Shown here piece after piece: positions 54,929 to 63,000 of a DNA stretch of 64,000 nucleotides. Origin of the DNA: JBAOHV01 sp037045265 (lineage in GTDB: Bacteria > Actinomycetota > Acidimicrobiia > Acidimicrobiales > Microtrichaceae); the NCBI GenBank assembly GCA_037045265.1, contig JBAOHV010000019.1, positions 1-64,000 of the forward strand. Reading direction: 5' to 3'. Below the pieces are notes generated by a model. It had not been told where the DNA came from and searched no databases. It saw nothing but the letters and a program-made list of their open reading frames with translations. The position numbers and the translations under genes are program-made. Each line of letters starts with the position of its first letter. Within the stretch, counting starts at the first letter, position 1.

Positions 54929-55974
54929 CTTGGCGAGCGTACGCGTTCTGTGGGTCCTCGCCCCGGTTCGCGGGATCCTCCGGATCGTCACCGGTGATGA
55001 TCGCCCCGTCTGGTGATGTGGCGGCGCCCTGGGCGCGGCCTATGGACCGAGATCTGGCACTCAGGACGAGGCGTTCGATGGGGCGCAGCAACTCCGAACC
55101 GCGGCGCCGTTCGGGCGTCTGCCCGGCCCGCTCGACCAGGAAAGCCGTTGACTGCTCGTAGCCACGATCGATCAGCTCGTCGGTCCGGCTGAAGTCGTCG
55201 AAGCGGATCTCAGGACGTCGACCCGGCGGGAGCACGACCGCCTCGACCCGAGGTGGCAGGCTCGCCAGGTCCCGGGCGAACCTGGAGTTGCGAGCGATCC
55301 AGTACGCCAACAGGGCTCCGTCGAGTGGTCTGCGCAACTCCAGATCCGGTCGGCCGTGCGGGCCTACGTGCAGAACGTAGATCGTGCGACAACCCAACTC
55401 GACGGCTCTGGCGATCGGCACGTTGTCGATCACACCCCCGTCGATGTAGCGCACACCGTCGATCACGACCGGTGGGTAGACCGCGGGAAGAGCCGCCGAC
55501 GCGAGGATCGGCTCCACCAGGTCCCCCTCGTCGAACCAGCGTTCCATGGCCTGCTCCACGTCGGCCGCAACGCACTCGAAGGGCACGGTGAGCGACTCGA
55601 AGGTGTCGGACGCCCCGAGCAACGCACGCACGCTCCTGCGCAGTCCCTCGTTGCTGTGCAGCGAGGCGCCCTTGCGCACCAACTGGACCGCCGGCGGAAT
55701 CGCGCGACGATGGCATCAGGTCGCTGCTCGAGTGGAGCCAGTGCTCGCGCAGCCGCTCCACCCCGCCCGCGGTCGGCTCAGCAGCGAATCCGGCACCGTT
55801 GAGCGCGCCGACCGAACAGCCGAGCACGACGTCGGGGCTGACCCCCTGCTCGACCAGTGCCCGCAGCATGCCAACCTGGATCGCTCCCAGGTTGCCGCCA
55901 CCTGACAGCACGAAGGCGACCTTCGGCTTCCGGCGCGTCCCGTCCCGTCGGGTCAACTCGCTCAGTGCAGCCAC
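54921..55974 (-). CDS. Patatin-like phospholipase, frameshifted
   Basis: This lipid acyl hydrolase has a Ser-Asp dyad: oxyanion loop FVLSGGGNLGAIQVGMLRAL, nucleophile elbow GCSVGALNGAGFAA and catalytic Asp in YIDGGVIDNVPIARAVELGC. The C-terminal tail is charged and disordered. The frame shifts +1 near 55700. About 350 residues after correction. The GTG follows TAACTT by 7 bases. The substrate is probably a membrane phospholipid or neutral lipid. Confidence 0.82.
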
Positions 55975-55981
55975 GTTCGAG

Positions 55982-55987
55982 AAGTTA
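55982..55987 (-). promoter_or_regulatory. -10-like hexamer TAACTT overlapping a stop codon
   Basis: Its TAA is the stop codon of the upstream alpha/beta hydrolase; the patatin GTG follows after 7 bases. Confidence 0.55.
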
Positions 55988-56820
55988 ACGCCCCGGCGCT
56001 GCCACGCCCGGGTTCGGAACCAATGCGGCCGCAGCCGTGCAGAAGCGGGCGAACTCGTCCGGGTGGGTCAGGTGCGCGCCATGCCCTGCCCCGGCGATCT
56101 CGACCAACGCCGCCACCGGTGCAGCAGCAGCCAGCAGTTCGGCGCCTGCCCTCATCCTGTCGCTGCTCGTCGAGCCACGGCCGACCAGGAGGGGAAGCGC
56201 CAGCTCGCGGCGGATCGATCGCGTGGTCCCGACGACGCAGATCGGCGAGCTCGGCGATGAGCGCAGGGCCTTCTGCCCTGCGTGCGGCACGGTCGCGTTC
56301 GCGGACCCTCGACCATGTCGCCTCGCCGACCATGAGGCGGTAGAAGTGCTCTGCTGCCGCCTCGAAACCCACCTCACCCGCCAGCTGCACCGCACCTGCA
56401 CCGATCTGATCGAACGAGTCGTCAAGTGCCGGGAACGGCGACTCGAACGCAGCCAGAGCAACGACTCGATCGTCGCCCACTACGGCCAGTGCGGCGCCGA
56501 TGGTTCCACCGAGGCTGTGTCCCACCACCACCACACGGCCGGCCCCGCTCCAGTCGATGATCCTGGCCAGGGTCGCGGGCGTGCGCGGCCACGTCGTGAG
56601 CGACTCCCGCCGAGAGCGACCCCGCGTAGCCGCGGCGGTCATAGGCCACCACGTCGAGTGCGCCGGTTCGCCGCATCGTCCGCGAGAAGCTCGCCGCTCG
56701 GTCCATCGCTCCATGGACCACCACGACGGTCGGGGCGTCAGGATCGTGGTGCACCGGGCGACGTCGGAGGACCGACAACCCGTCGACGGTGTCGGTGCTC
56801 TGCGGGGCAGGTGCGCTCAC
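55985..56820 (-). CDS. Alpha/beta-fold hydrolase, two frameshifts
   Basis: The protein is about 278 residues. The oxyanion motif VVVVHGAMDRAASFSRTMR, YDRRGYAGS, the nucleophile elbow VVVVGHSLGGTIGAAL and the catalytic His in IAGAGHGAHLTHPDEFARF are all present. The frame shifts +1 near 56600 and near 56215. The start overlaps the pyk stop, so it is probably translated with pyruvate kinase. The substrate is unknown. Confidence 0.75.
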
Positions 56821-58249
56821 GGCACCTGCATCATGCGCAGCACGTCCGTTGCGTGCACGCCCTTGCCACCGGCACCGGCCAGCACCGCCACCGTCTCGCC
56901 CGACCGGACCAGGCCGTGGTCACGCGCGATGCAGACCAGCTCGTCCATCGCGGTCAGGTCGTCGACGCGGTGCGGTGCCAGGATCGGGGTGGCACCCCAA
57001 CTGATCGCGAGCTGCGAGACGGTGCGCGGCTGCGGACTGAACGCGATTATCGGCATCTGCGGGCGGAACCGGGCGATCGAGCGGACGGTGAACCCGGACT
57101 CGCTGATGCATACGATCGCCGAGACGCCCATCTCTGTCGCCGCACGCCACGCCGCAGCGCTCATCGCGTCGGTGAGTCGCTCCTCGCCCGTGCCGATCGC
57201 CCCGGATCGGAGCAGGCGGATCCGCCGTGCCCATGCCGTGAAGTCGAACTCCTGGTCGGCACGCTGGGCGATCCGCGCCATCGTCGCGACGGTGTTGACC
57301 GGGTCGTGGCCGATCGCGCTCTCGCCGGAGAGCATCACTGCCGAGGTCCCGTCGAAGACGGCGTTGGCGACGTCGGACACCTCGGCACGGGTCGGTGTCG
57401 GTGAGGTGATCATCGATTCGAGCATCTGCGTGGCGGTGATGACGGGTTTGCCCAGAGCTATGCAGTCGCGGATGATCCGCTTCTGGACGTGGGGCAACTC
57501 CTCGATCCCCATCTCGGAGCCCAGGTCACCTCGGGCGACCATGATCGCCCCGGATGCCTCGATGATCCCCTCGAGGTTCTGCGACCGCCGCACGTGTCTC
57601 GATCTTGGCCACCAGCAGCGGCCCACGCGGATGTGGCTCCGTGCCGACACGGCGGATGTCATGGCCGGAGCGAACGAACGAGAGCGCGACCATGTCGACG
57701 CCCGCATCGATGAACGCGTCGAGGAGCCGGAAGTCCTCCGTGGTCGGCGACGCCATGCCTAGACGGTCAGAAGGGATGTGTAGCCCGGGCCTGCCCTGCA
57801 GGGTTCCGCCGTGGGACACCACCGCTTCGACGTTCTCCCTGCCGACCGACTCAACGGTGAGGGTCACGCTGCCGTCACCGACGGCGAGGCTGTCGCCCGG
57901 ATGCACGTCGAGCAGCAGACCCTGGTAGTCGACGCCGAGGAGCGTGGAATCGGAGCTCTCGCGGCCGGGTACCAGTCTGATCGGAGTTCCGGCCTGCAGC
58001 TCGGTGGCTCCGTCGAACGCTCCCAATCGGACCTTCGGCCCGGGCAGGTCGACCATTATCCCGACGGTGCGGTCCATGTCGGCTGCCACACCGCGGATGG
58101 TGCGGTAGAGCTCCGAGCGCGTCGTCGAGCGACCCGTGCGAGAGGTTGATGCGAGCCACGTCCATGCCCGCCTCGATCATCTTGCGGAGGACCGGGGCGG
58201 ACCACGACGCAGGTCCGATGGTTGCGACGATCTTCGTGCGGCGACCCAT
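56817..58249 (-). CDS. pyk: Pyruvate kinase, two frameshifts
   Basis: This is the last enzyme of glycolysis, making pyruvate and ATP from phosphoenolpyruvate. It shows GRRTKIVATIGPASWS, EAGMDVARINLSHGS, IMVDLPGPKVRLGAF, IMVARGDLGSEMGIEELPHV, ALGKPVITATQMLESMI and the C-terminal regulatory domain. The frame shifts +1 near 58120 and near 57590. About 477 residues after correction. ATG at 58249 lies 6 bases after TAGCCT; the GTG at 58255 would be part of the spacer. Confidence 0.9.
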
Positions 58250-58255
58250 GCCCAC

Positions 58256-58261
58256 AGGCTA
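58256..58261 (-). promoter_or_regulatory. -10-like hexamer TAGCCT
   Basis: TAGCCT lies 6 bases before the ATG of pyk. Confidence 0.5.
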
Positions 58262-58287
58262 CGCGGCACGAGGGCCCGCTCCACGCG

Positions 58288-58355
58288 CACCGTGTCATCA
58301 GTTGCACCGTGTCATCAGTTGCACCGTGTCATCAGTTGCACCGTGTCATCAGTTG
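58288..58355. repeat. 17-bp tandem repeat, four identical copies
   Basis: Four perfect copies of caccgtgtcatcagttg fill the gap between pyk and the acyl-CoA dehydrogenase gene. The last copy contains the dehydrogenase stop codon. Confidence 0.9.
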
Positions 58356-59567
58356 CGCGGCACGTCCTTCCACGCCTGGTCCTTGTCGACGCGGACATCG
58401 CCGGGGAGTCCCAACACCCTCTCGCCGATGATGTTGCGGAGGACTTCTGACGTTCCACCCTCGATCGAGTTGGCGCGAGCCCGCAGGAAGTTCTTGTGCA
58501 TGTCGTCGGTGAAGAGCGCGTGGCTCGGACGGATGAACTCGTACGAGTCGTAGAGCGACCCGGCCGGACCCATGAGGTCCATGGCCAGGCTGTAGATCGC
58601 CTTGTTCAGCTCCGCCATGGCCAGCTTGGCGACGGAACCCTCGGGGCCAGGCGTCCCGGCCGAGCGGAGTTGGGCGGAGCGGAGGTTGGTCAGCCGGTTC
58701 ACCTCGGCCTGCGCCCAGAGCCGCACCACGGAGTCACGGGCGACCGGATTGCCGGCGCCGAACTGCTTCCACGTCTCGACCAGGTGACCGATCGGACCCG
58801 AACCCCTGGGCGGCGTGCCTCCTCCGATCGACACGCGCTCGTTCATCAGAGTGGTGATCGACACTGCCCAACCGCGGCCAGGCTCGTCCAGGCGCATCGC
58901 ATCGGGGATGCGGACGTCTGTCAGGTACACCTCGTTGAACTCGGCCTCGCCGGTCATCTGGCGGAGTGGACGAACCTCGACACCCGGCGCGTGCATGTCC
59001 ACGATGAACGCCGTGATCCCCCGGTGCTTGGGCACGTCGGGATCGGTTCTGGCGATCACGAGCCCATAGGACGCCAGGTGAGCCAGCGTCGTCCAGACCT
59101 TCTGGCCGTTGACGATCCACTCGTCGCCGTCGCGTTCGGCCTTCATGGCCAGCGATGCGACGTCCGAGCCGGCTCCCGGCTCGGAGAACATCTGGCACCA
59201 GATGTTCTCGTTGGAGAACAACGGTCGAAGCATCGAGCGCTGCTCGTCGGTGCCGTGCGTCTGCACCGCTGGAGCGCACATGCCGTATCCGATCGGATTG
59301 CGCGCCTCCGCCGATGGGTCCGCCTGCAGCGTTGATCCGACGGGCGATGGTCGACTGCAGCTTCGGGCTCAATCCCAGTCCACCCTGTCCAACCGGGAAG
59401 TGGACCCATGCCAGACCGTTGTCGAACTGAGCCTCGAGGAACGCCTGCTCGGTAGTGGATCCGGGTGGGTTCTCAGCGAGCAGCTCGTCGACCAGGGCGA
59501 TGACCCTGGACTCGTCCTCCCCCGCACCTGCGGAGACTCCGTCCATCGTTCCCTCAGCGACTGACAT
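58349..59567 (-). CDS. Acyl-CoA dehydrogenase, frameshifted
   Basis: This FAD enzyme carries out the first step of beta-oxidation or a side-chain oxidation. It has QMFSEPGAGSDVASLAMKAE, VNGQKVWTTLAHLASYGLVI, QMTGEAEFNEVYLTDVRIPD and, near the end, ARANSIEGGTSEVLRNIIGE, which holds the likely base. About 406 residues. The frame shifts +1 near 59305 (GG-P to ARNPIGYG). The ATG has a 38-base leader after TAACTT, with a palindrome over the promoter. Its class resembles actinobacterial FadE proteins. Confidence 0.85.
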
Positions 59568-59590
59568 CGAACCAAACCCCCGTCGACGTT

Positions 59591-59608
59591 CTTGACTGAT
59601 CGGTCAAG
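59591..59608. promoter_or_regulatory. Palindromic operator, CTTGAC type, copy 1
   Basis: CTTGACTGATCGGTCAAG is a palindrome with one mismatched pair. It overlaps the TAACTT hexamer of the acyl-CoA dehydrogenase and so would block it. It matches copy 2 at 60468. The regulator is probably TetR-like but is not in the window. Confidence 0.7.
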
Positions 59609-59611
59609 TTA
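59606..59611 (-). promoter_or_regulatory. -10-like hexamer TAACTT overlapping a stop codon
   Basis: Its TAA is the stop codon of the SirB1-like gene; the dehydrogenase ATG lies 38 bases downstream. Confidence 0.45.
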
Positions 59612-60445
59612 GCCGCGAGGATGGTCGACGTGCTCGGTCCGGCCGTGCCGGGGCCCCGGTGCATGCTCAGTTGAGGCGCGCCCGAGTCGCGCTGCAGCGC
59701 CGAGGTTCTCCGCGCCGCTCGACTGGTCGAGTGCCGCGATCTGCTCGTGCTCCTCGGCGGCTTCGAGGAAGCGCCCGTCGGCTGCCAGGACCCCTGCGAG
59801 CTCCCGGCGGGCCGCAAGGTTGGCTCCGGGCATCGCCCGTTGCAATCGGAGCGCCGTGAGCATGCCCGAGCGGTCGCCCCGGAGCAGGTAGGCACCTCGC
59901 AGGTTGTTGAGCACACGCAGCAGGATTGCTGTGTTGGACACCGGCGCCAGGTGCGCCGGCTCGAACGCAGCGTCCGCTCCCATCAGCTCGTGGAAGCGTC
60001 GCCTGGCGGCGTCTCGCCCCAACGGTGCACCGCCGCTGAACGGGTCGAAGAGCTGCCCGCCGGTTCGCTCGGCGATCAGGAAGTGGCCGGGCATGGCGAT
60101 CCCGTCCAAGGCGACGCCGCATCTTCTGGCAACCTCGATGGCCACGACCGACAGGGTGATCGGGATTCCGAGCCGTCGATCCAGGACCCGGTCCAGCAAG
60201 CTGTTCTCGGGTGAGTAGTAGTCGGTGCGGTCACCACGGAAGGGATCGGGCCCGATGCCGAACAACTCCTCGCAGATCCCGCCGGGATCCCGAGCCGACA
60301 CGTTCCCGGCAACGCCGTCGAGTGCGTCGAGGATCTCGTCGGGATGGACCTGAGGTCGATCAGCGACGGCGATCAGCGCAAGTCCGAGATCGAGACGTGG
60401 CCGCGGTGCTGCCACGAGCGCGGCGAACTGCTCGATCGACTCCAT
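59609..60445 (-). CDS. SirB1-family transglutaminase-like/TPR protein
   Basis: The 278-residue protein has the SirB1 core (YYSPENSLLDRVLDRRLGIP, then TLSVVAIEVARRCGVALDGI and GHFLIAE) and a helical-repeat C-terminal half (LLRVLNNLRGAYLLRGDRSG, RFLEAAEEHEQIAALDQ). The Cys of active transglutaminases is not evident, so it may be a binding protein. Family function is unclear. The ATG follows TAGCGT by 6 bases. It is divergent from the acyl-CoA synthetase. Confidence 0.75.
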   Translation of the reverse strand: MESIEQFAALVAAPRPRLDLGLALIAVADRPQVHPDEILDALDGVAGNVSARDPGGICEELFGIGPDPFRGDRTDYYSPENSLLDRVLDRRLGIPITLSVVAIEVARRCGVALDGIAMPGHFLIAERTGGQLFDPFSGGAPLGRDAARRRFHELMGADAAFEPAHLAPVSNTAILLRVLNNLRGAYLLRGDRSGMLTALRLQRAMPGANLAARRELAGVLAADGRFLEAAEEHEQIAALDQSSGAENLGAAARLGRASTEHAPGPRHGRTEHVDHPRG

Positions 60446-60451
60446 GCCAAT

Positions 60452-60457
60452 ACGCTA
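60452..60457 (-). promoter_or_regulatory. -10-like hexamer TAGCGT
   Basis: TAGCGT lies 6 bases before the ATG at 60445 and 10 bases from the palindrome at 60468. Confidence 0.5.
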
Positions 60458-60467
60458 CGCCCGCCGC

Positions 60468-60485
60468 CTTGACCAACCGGTCAAG
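60468..60485. promoter_or_regulatory. Palindromic operator, CTTGAC type, copy 2
   Basis: CTTGACCAACCGGTCAAG has 7-bp arms and a 4-base centre. It lies midway between the two divergent hexamers (10 and 9 bases away), so one bound regulator could control both genes. Confidence 0.7.
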
Positions 60486-60494
60486 ACGGACGGC

Positions 60495-60500
60495 TAGGTT
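60495..60500 (+). promoter_or_regulatory. -10-like hexamer TAGGTT
   Basis: TAGGTT lies 39 bases before the TTG start of the acyl-CoA synthetase, just after operator copy 2. Confidence 0.45.
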
Positions 60501-60539
60501 TGCCACACGCAGCAGCGTTGACCAATCAGGGGGGATCCG

Positions 60540-62103
60540 TTGACCGAGCAGCTGTTCTATCCCGGCGCACACGTAGCCGACCGTGGTGATCATCCGGCAT
60601 ACGTGATGGCGGCAACCGGCGAGGTGGTCACCTATCGGGAGCTCCACGAACGAGCTAGCCGGATCGCTCGTCATCTCCGCAGCCTCGGTCTGCAGCCGGG
60701 CGACCACGTGGCCTGGTGCATCGAGAACCACCCCTGGTACCTGTCGCTGGCGTGGGGGGCCCATTACGCGGGCCTCTACTACACGGCGATCTCATCGCGG
60801 TCTCACGTCCGAGGAGCTCGCCTACATCGTCGACGACTGCGGAGCGCGGGTCTTCATCTCAAGCGCGTACATGGCCGACGCAGCTGCACAGATCGTCGGC
60901 GACACCCCGAAGGTCGAGCACCGCTTCCTGCTCGACGGCCAGCTCGACGGTCACAGCGACCTGCTCGATGCGGTGGCGGGCCAGTCGAGCGATGACCTCG
61001 AAGGCGCTGTTGAGGGAATGGACATGCTCTATTCCTCGGGCACCACCGGTCGGCCCAAGGGGGTGAAGGTGCCGCTACGAGGAGTACGGCTCGGAGAGCC
61101 TGACGCACTCTTCATGCTGGTTGCCGGTCTGTTCGGCGCCAACCCGGAGACCGTCTACCTGTCGCCCGCTCCGCTCTACCACGCCGCACCGCTGCGCTTC
61201 TGCCTGCAGGTCCAGCGTGCGGGCGGGACGGTTGTGGTCATGGATCACTTCGACCCGGCCGAGACTCTCCGCCTGATCGACCACCACAAGGTCACCTTCG
61301 GACAGTTCGTGCCCACGATGTTCGTGCGGATGCTCAAGCTGCCCGACGAAGAACGTCTGCGCCACGACCTCTCCTCGCTCCAGGTGGCGGTGCATGCGGC
61401 CGCGCCGTGCCCGATAGAGGTCAAGGAGCGCATGATCGAATGGTGGGGTCCGGTGCTGCACGAGTACTACGCGGGCACCGAGGGCAACGGCTTCTGCTGG
61501 ACCAACTCGGAGGACTGGCTCACGCACAAGGGAACCGTGGGCAGGCCCCTCGTCGGGACGCTGCACATAGTCGGCGACGATGGCGAGGAGGTCCCACCCG
61601 GCGAGACAGGCACGATCTACTTCGAGTCGGCAGCCGCTTTCAGCTACCACAACGACCCCGCCAAGACGAAGGACTCCTACAACCCGAAGGGCTGGTCGAC
61701 CCTGGGCGACATCGGCAGGGTCGACGAGGACGGCTTCCTCTACCTGTCGGATCGCAAGGCCTACATGATCATCTCCGGCGGCGTGAACATCTACCCCCAG
61801 GAAGCCGAGAACGTCCTGACGATGCATCCCGCGGTCGTCGACGTGGCGGTCTTCGGGGTTCCGAACGAGGACTTCGGCGAAGAGGTCAAGGCAGTGGTGC
61901 AGCCGGCCGAGATGCCGGCCGACGATGCTGCCGCCGACAAGCTGGCCGCCGACCTGATCGCCTACTGCCGCGAGCACCTCGCGGACGTGAAGTGCCCCCG
62001 GTCGGTGGACTTCCGTGAGGAGCTTCCGCGCCATCCGACAGGGAAGCTGTACAAGCGGCTCCTCAAGGACGAGTACTGGGCTGAGGCAGGTCGGACGATC
62101 TGA
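60540..62103 (+). CDS. Acyl-CoA synthetase (FadD type), frameshifted
   Basis: This AMP-forming ligase activates a fatty or other carboxylic acid to its CoA thioester. The ATP motif is MLYSSGTTGRPKGVKVP; later come YYAGTEGNGFCWTNSEDWLT, GWSTLGDIGRVDEDGFLYL, KAYMIISGGVNIYPQEAENV and the C-terminal Lys in LPRHPTGKLYKRLLKDEYW. The frame shifts +1 near 60803; without the extra T it reads SRLTSEELAYIVDDCG. About 520 residues. The TTG start has CAGGGGGG upstream. A palindrome before it suggests control with the dehydrogenase. Confidence 0.88.
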
Positions 62104-62124
62104 CCCTCCGAGAATCTGACAGTC

Positions 62125-62141
62125 CGACCGCCGGGCGGTCG
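62125..62141. terminator. Hairpin after the acyl-CoA synthetase gene
   Basis: CGACCGCC and GGCGGTCG are perfect complements around a single base, so the real loop is a few bases larger. It lies 22 bases after the stop. No T tract. Confidence 0.45.
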
Positions 62142-62198
62142 TAGGCGGCACCCCGGTGGGTGAGTGTTAAGCAGATGCCGTTGCCCGACCGATGGGTA

Positions 62199-62224
62199 GG
62201 TGACCCGGGAACGCCTGGGTCACC
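62199..62224. other. Inverted repeat before the methyltransferase gene
   Basis: GGTGACCC and GGGTCACC are perfect 8-bp arms around 10 bases, 30 bases before the ATG. It may be an operator or a leader hairpin. The rest of the 150-base gap shows no gene. Confidence 0.4.
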
Positions 62225-62253
62225 GTGTGAACCCAACCGGAAGGCGCAGTCCA

Positions 62254-62991
62254 ATGACCGACGTATCGATCCCCGCCCCTACGAGCCAGCACCGAGGTTC
62301 GTACGGAATCGACGCCCCGTACGTGCCTGCTCTGCTTCTCGCCGGCGCCGCCGCGTGCGCCGTGCTCGCCGCCAGTTCGGGTCAATGGCTGCAATGGCTG
62401 CCGGCGATCCTCGTGCTCGGCGGTTCGGGCGTCATCTACCTGCACACGACCCTGCGCGGGAAGTTCGTCGTCTGGGAGACCCTGGCCGACGCCCTGGAGC
62501 TGGGTGGGGACGAAGCGGTGCTCGACGTCGGCTGTGGCCGCGGCATGGTGCTCAACACGATCGCCCGTCGGCTGACGCGTGGCCGGGCGACCGGTGTCGA
62601 CATCTGGAGCAGCCACGACCAGTCCGGCAACGACATCGACGTCACCCGTCGCAACGCCGAGATCGAAGGCGTCGCTGATCGGGTCGTCCTCGAGACCGGC
62701 GACATGCGTGACGTGCCGTTCGCCGACTCGACGTTCGACGTGATCGTGACCAACGCCGCGGTGCACAACCTGAAGGCGAGCGAGGACCGCGCCAAGGCGT
62801 TGGCCGAGATGTGGCGTGTCACCCGCTCAGGCGGACGCTTCGCGCTGGCCGACATCGCACACACCGGTGAGTACGAGAAGGTGATCCGCTCCCTGGGCGC
62901 GACCGATGTGCAGCGTCGATCAGCCGGCGTGCAGGGTTGGTTCGGAAACCCGTTCTACGCAACCCGAGTGGTCACCGCCACCAAGCCCTGA
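62254..62991 (+). CDS. Membrane-anchored SAM-dependent methyltransferase
   Basis: The protein has 245 residues. Two membrane segments (ALLLAGAAACAVLAASSG and WLQWLPAILVLGGSGVIYLH) are followed by a class I methyltransferase domain: motif I AVLDVGCGRGMVLNTIARRL, then RVVLETGDMRDVPFADSTFD and MWRVTRSGGRFALADIAHTG. The substrate could be a membrane lipid or quinone, but nothing shows which. GGAAGG lies upstream of the ATG at 62254. Confidence 0.8.
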   Translation: MTDVSIPAPTSQHRGSYGIDAPYVPALLLAGAAACAVLAASSGQWLQWLPAILVLGGSGVIYLHTTLRGKFVVWETLADALELGGDEAVLDVGCGRGMVLNTIARRLTRGRATGVDIWSSHDQSGNDIDVTRRNAEIEGVADRVVLETGDMRDVPFADSTFDVIVTNAAVHNLKASEDRAKALAEMWRVTRSGGRFALADIAHTGEYEKVIRSLGATDVQRRSAGVQGWFGNPFYATRVVTATKP

Positions 62992-63000
62992 CCCACAGGC

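Noticed and set aside
58288..58355. CRISPR array
   Set aside because: The 17-bp units are directly adjacent with no spacers, and no cas gene is present.
175..60810. Programmed +1 frameshifting as a genome-wide decoding feature
   Set aside because: Shift sites share no codon, stop or structure, and long genes such as helY, tkt and dop are intact, so insertion errors explain the pattern better.
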